This document shows positions 9,533-19,134 of a stretch of DNA of 64,000 nt, one piece after another. This DNA comes from Thiocystis violascens DSM 198. Lineage in GTDB: Bacteria > Pseudomonadota > Gammaproteobacteria > Chromatiales > Chromatiaceae. Where the stretch lies: contig NC_018012.1 in the NCBI RefSeq assembly GCF_000227745.2, positions 1,893,478-1,957,477 of the forward strand. The letters are read 5' to 3'. The notes below the pieces were generated by a model. It did not search any database, was not told the DNA's origin, and was given only the letters and a program-made list of their open reading frames with translations. Positions within the stretch are counted from its first letter, which is position 1. Each line of letters starts with the position of its first letter. Position numbers and translations under genes: made by a program.

Positions 9533-10198
9533 ATGGATAACCGCTTCGACCTTGCCCGTTTCAATATGATCCAGCAGCAGATTCGTCCTTGGGACGTTCT
9601 CGACGAGCATGTCCTGGACGCAATGGCTGCAATTGCGCGCGAGGCTTTCGTGCCCGATGCCTATCGCGGGCTGGCCTACGCGGATATCGAGATCCCGATC
9701 GGCACGGGGACGAGCATGCTCGACCCGAAAGTCGTCGGCCGTCTGTTGCAGGCGCTCGACGTGCGACCCGGCGAGAAGGTGCTGGAGATCGGTACCGGCA
9801 CCGGGTATGTCACGGCCTGTCTGAGCCGGCTGGGCGGGCGCGTGATCAGTGTCGAGATCGACCCGGCGTTGGCCGCCGCGGCCCGCGAACGGCTGGCGGC
9901 ACTGAAGTTCGCGGGCGTCGAGGTACGCGAGGGAGATGGTCTGGCCGGCCCCATCGCGGGCGGCCCGTTCGAGGCGATCGCCGTCACGGGTTCGATGCCG
10001 ACGGACGCCTCGCTGCCGATGCTCCAGGATCATCTCTCGGTGGGCGGGCGTCTGTTCTGCATCGTCGGCGAAGAGCCGGTCATGGAGGCGCTGCTGATCA
10101 CCCGACTCGGCGGTCGAAATTTCAGCCGCGAGACACTTTTCGAGACCTGCGTGCCCTCCCTGGCCAAGGTCGTGGAGCCCGAAAGCTTTGTTTTTTAG
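9533..10198 (+). CDS. PCMT-family SAM-dependent methyltransferase
   Basis: A 221-residue protein of the protein-L-isoaspartate O-methyltransferase family. The SAM-binding motif I is VLEIGTGTGYVTACLSRL (about residues 83-100), followed by VEIDP and VREGDGL. Where true isoaspartyl methyltransferases carry a G-x-T-I-S-Q-P motif, this protein has GTGTSMLDPK. It therefore belongs to the divergent branch common in proteobacteria, and repair of isoaspartate should not be assumed. It stands alone, with repeats on its 5' side and a convergent glgX on its 3' side. Confidence 0.82.
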   Translation: MDNRFDLARFNMIQQQIRPWDVLDEHVLDAMAAIAREAFVPDAYRGLAYADIEIPIGTGTSMLDPKVVGRLLQALDVRPGEKVLEIGTGTGYVTACLSRLGGRVISVEIDPALAAAARERLAALKFAGVEVREGDGLAGPIAGGPFEAIAVTGSMPTDASLPMLQDHLSVGGRLFCIVGEEPVMEALLITRLGGRNFSRETLFETCVPSLAKVVEPESFVF

Positions 10199-10209
10199 CT
10201 GGATTCCTC

Positions 10210-10235
10210 GTAGGGGCGAATTTATTCACCCCTAC
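10210..10235. terminator. Hairpin between convergent genes
   Basis: GTAGGGGCGAAT and ATTCACCCCTAC form a 12-bp stem with one mismatch and a TT loop, 12 bp after the methyltransferase stop and before the end of glgX on the other strand. The position suits a bidirectional terminator. The sequence is also of the type seen as a dispersed palindrome, so a repeat origin is possible. Confidence 0.5.
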
Positions 10236-10298
10236 AGGCCTGTATCCTGCTCAAGCAGTGGAGATGTCCTTAATCTCCCCTTCTAATGATGGCACGCC

Positions 10299-12395
10299 CT
10301 AAGAGCCACGCCCCTCCAAGACCACGATGCTGCGCGAACGCAGCAACATCGGGGTCATGTCCACAGCGACCTGATCCGTTGGATCGACGATATCCGTGGG
10401 CGAGGCGCGCCCGGTGTCGAGCGCGAGATCCCAGCGGACGGCCGGCAGCGCGGGCAACTCGAAACGACGTGCCGCTTCGCTCATATTGATCATGACATGC
10501 AGCGGCCCTTCGTCCTGGCGCGCGGGAGCCAGCGTGAAGGCGAGCGATTGCGCCAGCGGATCGCCCCAGGGCGGATCATTCAGCGTTTCGCCGTGCCAGA
10601 CGATGTCCGGCAGATCCGAACCCTGCTGCGCCTCGCCGGAGAGAAAATGGCGGCGGCGCAGATTCGGATGACGCTTGCGGAACGCGATCAGGCCGCGAAC
10701 GAACCGCAGCATGTGCGTATTTTGCTCGACCAGCGACCAATCGAACCAACCGAGATCGTTGTCCTGACACCAGGTGTTGTTGTTGCCATTCTGCGTTCGC
10801 AGCACCTCGTCGCCCGCCAGAAGCATCGGGACGCCTTGACTGAGGAACAGCAGCGTCAGTAGATTCTTGGCCTGTCGTCGCCGCAGGGCCAGGATTTGCG
10901 GGTCATTGGTTTCGCCCTCGGCGCCACAGTTCCAGCTCAGATTATTGTCGCAACCATCGCGATTTTTCTCGCGGTTGGCCTGATTGTGTTTACGCTCGTA
11001 GGAGACCAGATCCCACAACGTGAAGCCGTCGTGACAGGTCACGAAATTGATGCTGTTGGTGGGCTGGCGCAAATTAGCCTGATAGAGATCGCTGCTCCCG
11101 GACAGACGGGTCGCCACCTCGGAGACCAACCCCGGATCGCCGCGCACGAAGCTCCTGATGGTGTCGCGATAACGGCCGTTCCATTCCATCCAGCGGTAAC
11201 CGGGGAAGCTGCCGACCTGATAGAGGCCGGCGGCATCCCACGCCTCGGCGATGATCCTGGACGCGGCCAGGGTGTCGGAGAGTTCGATCTCCCACAGCAC
11301 CGGCGGATTGGCCATCGGACGCCCGTCGGCATCGCGCGCCATGGCGCTGGCAAGATCGAAACGGAAACCGTCGACATGCATTTCCCGCACCCAATATTCC
11401 AGAGCGTCGACGATAAAATGGGCGACGATCGGATGATTGGCGTTGACGGTATTGCCGCAGCCGGTGAAATCCAGATAGAGGCTCTTGTCGATCCCGTCCA
11501 GGCAATAAAAGGTCTCGTTGCCAATGCCTTTGAAGGTCAGGGTTGGTCCGCCGACCCCGCCCTCGCTGGTGTGGTTAAAAACCACGTCCATGATGACGCC
11601 GATGCGCGCGCGATGCAGCGCCTTGACCATCTCGCGGAATTCGCTCAGATGCGTCCCCCGCTCGGGCGTCACGCAGTATCCGGGATGCGGCGAAAAGAAG
11701 CCGAAACTGCTGTAGCCCCAATAGTTGCGCAGACCCGCGTCCCAGACTGCCTCGGGCACATCCTGCTCGTCGAAGGCCATGACCGGCATGAGTTCGACGT
11801 GGGTGATACCGAGTTCCTGGAGATAGGGAATCTTCTCGATCAGGCCGAGAAAGGTTCCCGGATGCTCGACCCCCGAACTGGGATGGCGGGTGAAACCGCC
11901 CACATGCAGCTCATAGATGATGGTTTGTTCGGAAGGCAGCCGCAGCGGCATATCGCCCTCCCAGTTGTATTCCTCGGCGAGGACCAGAGCACGCGGCGAA
12001 TCGTGGGGCTGTACACCGTCACGCTGACGGCGCCAGCGGTTCCAGTCGCAGACGTTGACGGCGCGCGCCCAGGGATCGACCAGTTCGATCCGCGCATCGA
12101 AACGCCAGCCATGATCGCGGGGTTCGCTCGGGCCCTCCATGCGCCAGGTGTAATGGGTGCCGGGCGGCAGATCCACTACCAAAACGTGCCAGGAGAAAAA
12201 GGTATGGTGAACCTGGGGATCGAGCCGGATGATCTGAAAGGGCTCCGGACTCGTCGCGCTCGCATAGAGCAGAAGCTCCGCGCCACAGGCATGGCGGCTG
12301 AAGATGGAGAAGTTGACACCGTCATCCTCGACGGTGGCCCCAGAGGGATAGCGACGCCCTGGGAAAATCGCATAGGGAGCATGGGAAGCTGGCAT
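10299..12395 (-). CDS. glgX: Glycogen debranching enzyme GlgX (isoamylase-type)
   Basis: A 698-residue GH13 enzyme that hydrolyses alpha-1,6 branches of glycogen limit dextrin. An N-terminal CBM48-like segment (FPGRRYPSGATVEDDGVNFSIFSRHA) is followed by the TIM barrel. The four conserved regions are readable: GVIMDVVFNHT, DGFRFDLASAM (nucleophile Asp), IIAEAWD (general acid Glu) and NFVTCHDGF. A C-terminal beta domain ends the chain. Length fits the family. No glg neighbours are seen; the next gene on this strand upstream is an MFS carrier, 163 bp away. Confidence 0.95.
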   Translation of the reverse strand: MPASHAPYAIFPGRRYPSGATVEDDGVNFSIFSRHACGAELLLYASATSPEPFQIIRLDPQVHHTFFSWHVLVVDLPPGTHYTWRMEGPSEPRDHGWRFDARIELVDPWARAVNVCDWNRWRRQRDGVQPHDSPRALVLAEEYNWEGDMPLRLPSEQTIIYELHVGGFTRHPSSGVEHPGTFLGLIEKIPYLQELGITHVELMPVMAFDEQDVPEAVWDAGLRNYWGYSSFGFFSPHPGYCVTPERGTHLSEFREMVKALHRARIGVIMDVVFNHTSEGGVGGPTLTFKGIGNETFYCLDGIDKSLYLDFTGCGNTVNANHPIVAHFIVDALEYWVREMHVDGFRFDLASAMARDADGRPMANPPVLWEIELSDTLAASRIIAEAWDAAGLYQVGSFPGYRWMEWNGRYRDTIRSFVRGDPGLVSEVATRLSGSSDLYQANLRQPTNSINFVTCHDGFTLWDLVSYERKHNQANREKNRDGCDNNLSWNCGAEGETNDPQILALRRRQAKNLLTLLFLSQGVPMLLAGDEVLRTQNGNNNTWCQDNDLGWFDWSLVEQNTHMLRFVRGLIAFRKRHPNLRRRHFLSGEAQQGSDLPDIVWHGETLNDPPWGDPLAQSLAFTLAPARQDEGPLHVMINMSEAARRFELPALPAVRWDLALDTGRASPTDIVDPTDQVAVDMTPMLLRSRSIVVLEGRGS

Positions 12396-12558
12396 AGTGA
12401 CAAGCGCGAGATAATGACTGAGATGAGGCCGGAATCGACGACGCGGCTTACACTCGCTGGGGACCGCGCTCGGCGATCCAGCGAGACGCCCACGACGTCG
12501 TGGCCTGAATAAATTGGATGAATGCCATCATAACATGCTGGATTCTGTCTCATCCCTT

Positions 12559-13686
12559 TTACAAATCGGCCCAGCGCCAAGCCACGATCAGACCGACCGC
12601 CGCCGCCCCGGCGGCGACGCCAAAGGTGACGAGCGCGCCGGAGCCGTCCCACAGAAGTCCGCCGAGCAGACTTCCGGCCGCGCCGCCGGCGCCAAAACTC
12701 AGGCTGTTATAGAGCGCCTGGCCGCGCCCCTGGGTTCGCCCCGGAAAGGCGTGGTGGACCAGATGAATGGCAGATGCATGAAAGGTGCCAAAGGTCGCGG
12801 CATGCAGAAGCTGCGCGACCGCCTGCACGGACAGGACATCGATGAAGGCGCCGATCAACAGCCAGCGCAGGATGGCGAGACCCAGACTCCAGAGCAGCAC
12901 CCGGCGCGCGCCAAAGCGATCGAGCAGCCGATGCATGATCAGAAACACCAGCACCTCGGCGATCACGCCGAGCGCCCAGAGATTGCCGACCGCGACGCTC
13001 GAATAACCGGCCGCTTCCAGATGAATCGAATAAAAGGCGTAATAGATCCCGTGGCCGAGTTGCATCAGGAAACAGGCCGCGAAAAAGGCTAGTACCTCTT
13101 GACGCCGCAGGAGCGCGCGTAGCGACAGCGCCGGCTGACCGTCCTGGACCGGCGCGCTGTCCGGGATCGTCAGCGAACTCAGCCAGACGCCCAGGAAGAG
13201 CATCAGCACCCAGACCGGCACGATGGCGAGCGAATCCCGTTCCAGACGCAGACCCAGCACAGCCACCACCAGGATGAAGCCCACCGAGCCCCACAGCCGA
13301 ACCAGCGCATAGCCGGTGGGCCGCTGCCGCAGATGATTGAAGGTGACCGCTTCCACCTGGGGCAGCGAGGCGTTCCAGAAAAAACTGAACAGCACCATGG
13401 CCGCCGCCATGCTCCAGAAACCATCGGCGAAAAAGACCGTGACGAAGGCGAGCACCGAGAGCAGCGCCCCGAGCCGCACCATCGGCATCCGTCGTCCGCG
13501 CAGATCGACGATGTGTCCCCAAACCATGGGCGCGACGATCTTGGTGCCCGACAGAATCGCCAGAAGCTGCCCGATGGCCAGCGCATCGAACCCCTCGGAC
13601 TGGAGATACAGGCCCCAATAGGGGACAAGCGCGCCGAGCGAGGCGAAGTAGCAGAGATAATAAGCGGAGAGACGCCAGTAGGGCAT
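12559..13686 (-). CDS. MFS transporter (HcaT/YcaD-like, MFS_1_like)
   Basis: A 375-residue, 12-helix major facilitator of the group that includes the 3-phenylpropionate carrier HcaT. It begins MPYWRLSAYYLCYFASLGA and has the typical loop GHIVDLRGRRMPMVRLGA between helices 2 and 3. The start is the ATG at 13686. The frame reads 14 codons further upstream, but those are encoded by the 86-bp repeat that fills the gap to aroC. The substrate is unknown. It may be read from the same transcript as aroC, whose stop is 83 bp upstream. Confidence 0.8.
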   Translation of the reverse strand: MPYWRLSAYYLCYFASLGALVPYWGLYLQSEGFDALAIGQLLAILSGTKIVAPMVWGHIVDLRGRRMPMVRLGALLSVLAFVTVFFADGFWSMAAAMVLFSFFWNASLPQVEAVTFNHLRQRPTGYALVRLWGSVGFILVVAVLGLRLERDSLAIVPVWVLMLFLGVWLSSLTIPDSAPVQDGQPALSLRALLRRQEVLAFFAACFLMQLGHGIYYAFYSIHLEAAGYSSVAVGNLWALGVIAEVLVFLIMHRLLDRFGARRVLLWSLGLAILRWLLIGAFIDVLSVQAVAQLLHAATFGTFHASAIHLVHHAFPGRTQGRGQALYNSLSFGAGGAAGSLLGGLLWDGSGALVTFGVAAGAAAVGLIVAWRWADL

Positions 13687-13771
13687 TAAACCGCGTCCGG
13701 TCGAGCCTGCAAGGCGTGTCTCTCGCATCGGACTTGCGGAAAGCCGCCAGCCTCGCAGCGGACGCGGTTTA
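13686..13771. repeat. 86-bp inverted-repeat element, copy 3
   Basis: Begins TTAAACCGCGTCC and ends GGACGCGGTTTA, exactly 86 bp. It fills the whole space between the aroC stop codon (the TAA at 13771-13769 is part of the element) and the start of the MFS gene at 13686. Confidence 0.85.
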
Positions 13772-14872
13772 CGTCAGCGGCGCGGACGGGATCGCCGGAG
13801 TCGGCGGCCGCACGTCGGCATTTTGAGCGCGCTGACGCAGCAGGTGATCCATGAGAACGAGGGCCAGCATCGCCTCGGCAATGGGCGTCGCGCGGATGCC
13901 GACACAGGGGTCGTGACGACCCGTGGTGACGACCTCGGTCGCCTCGCCACGAGCATTGATGGTGCGTCCCGGCAGACGGAGGCTGGAGGTCGGCTTGAGC
14001 GCGATCCGCGCGATTACGTCCTGACCGGAGGAGATACCGCCGAGAATACCGCCGGCGTGATTGGAGAGAAAACCGTCCGGGGTCATCTCGTCGCGATGTT
14101 CCGTGCCCTTTTGCTCGATGCAGCCGAAACCGGCACCGATCTCCACGCCTTTCACGGCATTGATGCTCATCAGCGCGTGGGCGATGTCCGCATCGAGCCG
14201 GTCGAAGATGGGCTCGCCGAGACCGGTCGGCATCCCCGAGGCGACGACGGTCACGGCCGCGCCGATGGAGTTACCCTCCTTGCGCAGTGCGTCCATGTAG
14301 GTTTCCAGATCGGCGACCGTGGCGGCGCAGGGCCAGAAGAAGGGGTTGCGGTCCACCTCGTCCCAAGCGAATCCTTGCGGGCGGATGGGACCAAGCTGGG
14401 ACAGATACCCGCGCACGACGATGCCGCGACGCACCGCCAGATATTTCTTGGCGATGGCGCCGGCGGCGACCCGGATCGCGGTCTCGCGCGCCGAGGAGCG
14501 CCCGCCGCCCCGGTAGTCGCGCACGCCGTATTTCTGATCGTAGGTGTAGTCCGCGTGACCTGGGCGATAGCGCTCGGCGATCTCGGAATAGTCCTTGGAG
14601 CGCTGGTCCTCATTGCGGATCAGGAGACCGATCGGCGCGCCGGTGGTGCGGCCCTCGAAGACGCCGGACAGGATCTCGACCGCGTCCGACTCGCGCCGTT
14701 GGGTGGTATGGCGCGACTGCCCCGGCTTGCGCCGGTCCAGATCCCGTTGCAGATCGGCGGCGGCGAGTTCGAGACCGGGCGGACAGCCATCGACGACACC
14801 GCCGATGGCCGGACCATGACTTTCGCCAAAGCCGGTGACGACGAAGAGTTTTCCGAAACTGCTGCCGGACAT
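13769..14872 (-). CDS. aroC: Chorismate synthase
   Basis: A 367-residue FMN-dependent enzyme for the last step of the shikimate pathway, EPSP to chorismate. It starts [20 protein letters not shown], the standard AroC N-terminus with its conserved His. It contains [37 protein letters not shown] and GGISSGQ, all family signatures. The start at 14872 is chosen by family alignment over an in-frame upstream extension. It lies 17 bp before the end of tolC on the same strand and is probably read through from tolC. Confidence 0.97.
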   Translation of the reverse strand: MSGSSFGKLFVVTGFGESHGPAIGGVVDGCPPGLELAAADLQRDLDRRKPGQSRHTTQRRESDAVEILSGVFEGRTTGAPIGLLIRNEDQRSKDYSEIAERYRPGHADYTYDQKYGVRDYRGGGRSSARETAIRVAAGAIAKKYLAVRRGIVVRGYLSQLGPIRPQGFAWDEVDRNPFFWPCAATVADLETYMDALRKEGNSIGAAVTVVASGMPTGLGEPIFDRLDADIAHALMSINAVKGVEIGAGFGCIEQKGTEHRDEMTPDGFLSNHAGGILGGISSGQDVIARIALKPTSSLRLPGRTINARGEATEVVTTGRHDPCVGIRATPIAEAMLALVLMDHLLRQRAQNADVRPPTPAIPSAPLT

Positions 14873-14888
14873 GATGGACTGCCCCGGC

Positions 14889-16241
14889 TCAGTCCGCGGG
14901 CGGCGGCACGACATCGGCGGGATTGAGCCAGGCATTGCCTTTTTCCAGCACGTCGCGCGTCAGCGTGCTGGTGGCCTGATGCAGCTTGACCCCGTTGATG
15001 ATGTAGTTGTAGCGCGCGTCCAGATAATCGAACTCGGCCTGGAACAGATTGCGCTGTGCATTCAGCACGTCGACCTGGGTGCGCGTGCCGACTTCCAGAC
15101 CCGCCTGCGTGGACTCCAGCGCCGAGCGCGCCGAGACGATCGCCGCCTGCCGGGCCTTGATGTCCTCGATGCTCGTGAGGATGCCGCGGAAGGCATCCTT
15201 GACCTGCTGATCCACCTGTCGGCGCACCTGATCGAGCCGATCCTGCGCGGCGCGGAATTGATACCCCGCCTGACGGGTCCGCGACGCCACCGCCCCGCCC
15301 TGATAGATGGGGACATTCACCGACAGCCCGACGAAGCCCGTGTCGGAATCGGTGTTGAACTCGGCGCCCGAACGCGACATGTCGTATCCGGCCTGCACGC
15401 TGACCGAGGGGTAATAGCCGGAACGCTCGATATCGATGGTCCGCTTGGCGGCGTTGGCCGCCTCGCTGGCGGCAACGATGCCGTAATTGCTCCGCACGGC
15501 CGTCGTCGCCCAGGCGTCGATCTCGTTCGGCTCGGGCGGCGCCAGGGGTAACTGCTCGCCCAACCGCGCCAGCGGAACGCTGATCGGCCCCACGATGGCG
15601 CGTAGCGCCTCCCAGGCATTGTTCAGCGTGTTCTTGCCCGTGATCACGTCGGCGCGCGAGCGATCATAGGCGGCCTGACTCTCGTTCACGTCCGTGATGG
15701 CGACCAGACCGACCTCAAAACGCTGTTTGGACTGTTCCAACTGGCGCTCGTTGGCGCGCAACAGCGCCTCCAGAACCGTGACCGCGTCGGATGCCCGCAG
15801 GACATTGAAATACGCCTCGGTGGTCTTGACCATGAGGTCGATCTGGGCGTTGCGGTATTGCGCCTCGGCTTGCGCAATCACGTTGTCGGACTGCTTGAGC
15901 GTCATCCAGTTCGCCCGGTTATACACCGATTGATTGACGACGGCCTGCAAGCCCCGGGTGTCATAGCTGTCGGTGCGGCTGAAAGAGCCGAATGCATTGT
16001 TTCCGCTGCTATCGACGCTTTGATAACCAAGATCGCCTGTCACGCTCAGGTTGGGCATCAGCAGCGAGCGTGCCTGGGGTTTCACCTCGCGGGTCGCGAA
16101 CAGGGTCTGCTCGGCCTCGCGGAGCGTCGGGTCGCTCTCGACCGCGATGTCGTAGATCTGGATGAGATCCTCGGCCTGACTGGCATGGACGAAGCCACAG
16201 AGCAGAAGGGCAATCAGGGTCGGAAGAGGTTTCCGCATCAT
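14889..16241 (-). CDS. tolC: TolC-family outer-membrane channel protein
   Basis: A 450-residue outer-membrane efflux duct of tripartite exporters and type I secretion. The signal peptide is [23 protein letters not shown], cut before E. Two related halves of long helices and short strands follow, with [20 protein letters not shown] at the mature start and, in the second half, [20 protein letters not shown], the usual second-repeat signature. The last third has [19 protein letters not shown], strongly conserved in TolC. No inner-membrane pump or adaptor gene is adjacent. It is divergent from the hydrolase at 16397. Confidence 0.93.
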   Translation of the reverse strand: MMRKPLPTLIALLLCGFVHASQAEDLIQIYDIAVESDPTLREAEQTLFATREVKPQARSLLMPNLSVTGDLGYQSVDSSGNNAFGSFSRTDSYDTRGLQAVVNQSVYNRANWMTLKQSDNVIAQAEAQYRNAQIDLMVKTTEAYFNVLRASDAVTVLEALLRANERQLEQSKQRFEVGLVAITDVNESQAAYDRSRADVITGKNTLNNAWEALRAIVGPISVPLARLGEQLPLAPPEPNEIDAWATTAVRSNYGIVAASEAANAAKRTIDIERSGYYPSVSVQAGYDMSRSGAEFNTDSDTGFVGLSVNVPIYQGGAVASRTRQAGYQFRAAQDRLDQVRRQVDQQVKDAFRGILTSIEDIKARQAAIVSARSALESTQAGLEVGTRTQVDVLNAQRNLFQAEFDYLDARYNYIINGVKLHQATSTLTRDVLEKGNAWLNPADVVPPPAD

Positions 16242-16396
16242 CGGTTTCGGTTTCCTGGTTCAGGCGGGGACATGACCGCCGCCATGACGATTTGCGCGAC
16301 AGGCGTGCGCGGAATGCGCGCAGTATAGGCGACATGACGGTTTACCCTCAATGCGCGGAAAGAAGGCGCGAGGCATCACGAGCGACTGGTATCCGA

Positions 16397-17386
16397 ATGG
16401 GCAGCATCACGACAAGCGATTTTCGACCGGCCTGGTGGCTCCCCGGCGCGCACCTGCAAACCCTCTGGCCCAGTCTGATGCGACCCCGACACCCGGCGCA
16501 TCTGACCCGGCGGCGCATCGAACTCGCCGACGGCGATTTTATCGACCTCGCGCTGGCCGGATCCACCGGCCCGCGCGTGCTGATCGTGCATGGGCTCGAA
16601 GGCAATCTGGAGTCCCATTACGCGGGCAGCCTCGTCGCGACCCTGGCCCGCGCGGGCTTTCGGCCGATATTCATGCACCTACGCGGCTGCTCGCACGAGC
16701 CGAACCGGCTGGATCGCGCCTATCATTCGGGCGCGACCGAGGATCTCGCCGAGGTGCTCGCCGCGCTCCTCCAGGACGAGGACGAGCCGCTCGCCGCCGC
16801 GGTCGGCTTCTCGCTCGGCGCCAATCTTCTGCTCAAATATCTCGGCGAGACAGAGCGCCCGCCGATCGGCGCCGCCATCGCGGTCTCCGTACCCTTCGTT
16901 CTGCGCGACGCCATGCTCCGGCTGGATCTTGGCGTGTCCCGTCTCTATCGCCGCCACCTCTTGAACCGGCTCAAATCGAACCTGCGGCGTAAATTCGCGG
17001 ATCGCCCCTTGCCGCTCCCGGTCGATCTGGACGACATCCGCGACTTCAACCAGTTCGACGACCGGATCACCGCCCCGCTGCACGGTTTCGCCGGGGTCTT
17101 CGACTACTACAGTCGCGCCAGTTGCCGACCCTTCCTGTCCCGCATCGAGACCCCGACCCTGATCGTCCAGGCCGCCGACGATCCCTTCATGTTCCCGACC
17201 ACGATCCCCTGGGAGCACGAACTCGGCCCTGGGGTGACGCTGGAACTCGCCGCCCATGGGGGGCATGTGGGTTTCATCGCGGGCACCCTCCCCTGGCGCC
17301 CGGTTTACTGGCTCGAACAGCGGATCCTGTCACGCCTGCGGGAGATCCGGCCCGATAGATCCAAGGGGCTCGACCACGCGCCATAA
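16397..17386 (+). CDS. YheT-family alpha/beta hydrolase
   Basis: A 329-residue hydrolase of the YheT/ABHD1-3 family. It begins MGSITTSDFRPAWWLPGAHL, which continues QTLWPSL, the usual YheT opening. The nucleophile elbow is GFSLGANLL; LRGCSHEPNR and AHGGHVGFI (catalytic His) are also typical. The ATG at 16397 is preferred because homologues start there; 16334 is possible. The physiological substrate of this family is not well defined. It is transcribed away from tolC. Confidence 0.85.
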   Translation: MGSITTSDFRPAWWLPGAHLQTLWPSLMRPRHPAHLTRRRIELADGDFIDLALAGSTGPRVLIVHGLEGNLESHYAGSLVATLARAGFRPIFMHLRGCSHEPNRLDRAYHSGATEDLAEVLAALLQDEDEPLAAAVGFSLGANLLLKYLGETERPPIGAAIAVSVPFVLRDAMLRLDLGVSRLYRRHLLNRLKSNLRRKFADRPLPLPVDLDDIRDFNQFDDRITAPLHGFAGVFDYYSRASCRPFLSRIETPTLIVQAADDPFMFPTTIPWEHELGPGVTLELAAHGGHVGFIAGTLPWRPVYWLEQRILSRLREIRPDRSKGLDHAP

Positions 17387-17543
17387 CCGCCTGGCGACCA
17401 ATAATCTGAATCGCCAAAGCCCTGGATCCGCCCTGCGCGACATGCTCAATGCCTGGCGTAAATTATTGTAATCTTGTGCCTCGAACGGACATTCGTCCTT
17501 CGCGTCGGCCTGCCGAAACCCACAACGATAACGAGGAAAAAAG

Positions 17544-18281
17544 ATGAACCGAACCACGCTCATGGCACTGGCCCTCATGGCCGGCAGCGGACTCGCGCTC
17601 GCGGGTCATGGCGCGCATTGGGGTTATTCCGGCACCGAGGGGCCGGAGCATTGGGGCGAACTCGACCCCCATTTCAGCGCCTGCCAGACCGGTAAAAATC
17701 AGGCGCCGATCGATCTGACTAACGTCGTCGACAGTCAACTCCCGCCAATCGGGTTTCATTACAGCCCCGGCGGCAGCGATGAGATCAACAACGGGCATAC
17801 CATCCAGGTCGACTATCAGGCCGGCAGTTCGATCGCCCTGGACGGACACGATTACGAACTGAAGCAATTCCATTTCCACACGCCGAGCGAAAATCATATC
17901 GGCGGCCGGGAGTTTCCGATGGAGGCGCATCTGGTCCACGCCGACCAGGACGGTAACCTGCTCGTGATCGCGGTCATGTTCGATGAAGGCGACGAGAACG
18001 CCGCGCTGATCGTGCCCTGGGCGGGCATGCCCGAAACGGTCGACCGCAAGACCCACCTCGCCGCCCTGGCCTCCGCCGAGAAGCTGCTCCCGGCAAACCG
18101 CGACTACTACCGTTTCAACGGCTCGCTGACGACCCCACCCTGTACCGAGGGAGTGATCTGGCTGGTGCTCAAGGAGCCCGTCACGGCTTCCGCCGAACAG
18201 ATCGGCAAGTTCGCTCGGGTCATGGGACACCCCAACAACCGCCCGATTCAGACCCTCAACGCGCGTGTCGTCATCGAGTAA
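17544..18281 (+). CDS. Alpha-class carbonic anhydrase, periplasmic
   Basis: A 245-residue zinc enzyme that interconverts CO2 and bicarbonate. The signal peptide is MNRTTLMALALMAGSGLALA, cut before G. The mature protein opens HWGYSGTEGPEHWGEL, has the zinc-ligand strand LKQFHFHTPSENH (two His) and MEAHLVH (third His), and ends with LTTPPCTEGVIWLVL, the hallmark of alpha carbonic anhydrases. The start is preceded by a purine-rich ACGAGGAAAAAAG. It stands alone. A periplasmic enzyme of this kind fits inorganic-carbon supply in an autotroph, which is an inference. Confidence 0.95.
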   Translation: MNRTTLMALALMAGSGLALAGHGAHWGYSGTEGPEHWGELDPHFSACQTGKNQAPIDLTNVVDSQLPPIGFHYSPGGSDEINNGHTIQVDYQAGSSIALDGHDYELKQFHFHTPSENHIGGREFPMEAHLVHADQDGNLLVIAVMFDEGDENAALIVPWAGMPETVDRKTHLAALASAEKLLPANRDYYRFNGSLTTPPCTEGVIWLVLKEPVTASAEQIGKFARVMGHPNNRPIQTLNARVVIE

Positions 18282-18358
18282 TCGACGTCCACGCCCGCTT
18301 GACAGGCCGCGCCGATCCACTGACCGGCGTGGTGCGGATCTCCCGACGGAGCGTCGAC

Positions 18359-18982
18359 ATGACAAGCCTGCCACCATCGAGGCAGTCCATCACTGGAGTC
18401 ATCCTGGCCGGCGGTCAGGCGCGGCGCATGGGCGGTCAGGACAAAGGACTCTTGCCCTTCGCCGGCCGGCCGCTGGTGGAATGGGCGATCCGGTCGCTGG
18501 CACCCCAGGTCAGCGCACTGCTGATCAGCGCCAATCGCAATCTCGACGCTTATGGCGCCTACGGTTTTCCCGTAGTCACCGACCTTGAGCAAGGTTTTCA
18601 GGGGCCCCTGGCGGGGATTCTCAGCGCGATGCACGCGGCTCGTACCGCATGGATCCTGACCCTGCCTTGTGACGGCCCGCAACCCCCGCCCGATCTGGGC
18701 GCGCGGCTCGCCCAAGCCGTGATCGAACAGGACGCGGAACTGGGGGTCGCCACCGCGAACGCCCGACGGCAATCCGTGCATACGCTGTTGCCGGTTGCGC
18801 TGTCGGAGAACCTGCGAGGCTTCCTCGCCGCCGGCGAGCGTAAGGTCGATCTCTGGCATGCCCAGCACCGGGTCGCCCTGGCCGATTTCAGCGACCGCCC
18901 CGGCTGTTTCGCCAATCTCAACGCACCTGAGGATGCTTGCGAACTGGAGCCAGCCTTCATCCAAGCCTTGTCGACGGGCTGA
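18359..18982 (+). CDS. mobA: Molybdenum cofactor guanylyltransferase
   Basis: A 207-residue cytoplasmic nucleotidyltransferase that joins GMP to molybdopterin, giving the guanine dinucleotide cofactor used by DMSO-reductase-family enzymes. The nucleotide-binding loop is GVILAGGQARRMGGQDKGLL, with the LAGG, RMGG and DKG elements; TLPCDGPQPPPDL carries the metal-binding Asp. The ATG at 18359 places the loop about 15 residues from the N-terminus, as in other MobA proteins. It follows the carbonic anhydrase by 77 bp and no moa/moe genes are near. Confidence 0.92.
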   Translation: MTSLPPSRQSITGVILAGGQARRMGGQDKGLLPFAGRPLVEWAIRSLAPQVSALLISANRNLDAYGAYGFPVVTDLEQGFQGPLAGILSAMHAARTAWILTLPCDGPQPPPDLGARLAQAVIEQDAELGVATANARRQSVHTLLPVALSENLRGFLAAGERKVDLWHAQHRVALADFSDRPGCFANLNAPEDACELEPAFIQALSTG

Positions 18983-19014
18983 AATGACTTGACATAAAAT
19001 TTTCGCCATCCCCC

Positions 19015-19043
19015 TTGACACCCCTCGTCACCGTCACTAATTT
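19015..19043 (+). promoter_or_regulatory. Putative hsp20 promoter
   Basis: TTGACA at 19015-19020, a 17-bp spacer and TAATTT at 19038-19043. The -35 box sits in CCCCTTGACA, which also fits the CTTGA core of heat-shock sigma-32 promoters. The predicted transcript start is near 19050, leaving a leader of about 85 bases. Confidence 0.5.
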
Positions 19044-19050
19044 ATTCATC

Positions 19051-19126
19051 GCAGGCGCTCGCTAGAGGCTTGCAGACCACGCGGTTCACGTTGAACGCGC
19101 TTTTTCCATATTGCTCGAACCGAGGA
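19051..19126 (+). promoter_or_regulatory. ROSE-like RNA thermometer in the hsp20 leader
   Basis: Three successive hairpins can be drawn. GCAGGC (19051-19056) pairs with GCTTGC (19068-19073). GCGGTTCA (19081-19088) pairs with TGAACGC (19092-19098), with one bulge. TTGCTCG (19111-19117) pairs with CGAGGA (19121-19126) across an AAC loop. The last one has the ROSE signature: UUGCU opposite the AGGA ribosome-binding site, with the middle G unpaired. AGGA is eight bases from the ATG at 19135. ROSE elements open on heating to allow translation of small heat-shock genes. Confidence 0.75.
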
Positions 19127-19134
19127 TATGTCTC

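Noticed and set aside
10896-12512. A 538-codon plus-strand frame opposite glgX
   Set aside because: No domain match; glgX on the minus strand has all GH13 motifs.
13687-13728. Fourteen extra N-terminal codons of the MFS transporter
   Set aside because: They are encoded by the 86-bp repeat; MPYWRL at 13686 is the natural start.
19111-19134. TTG at 19111 as the hsp20 start
   Set aside because: These bases form the ROSE hairpin and the ribosome-binding site; the ATG at 19135 has AGGA at the right distance.
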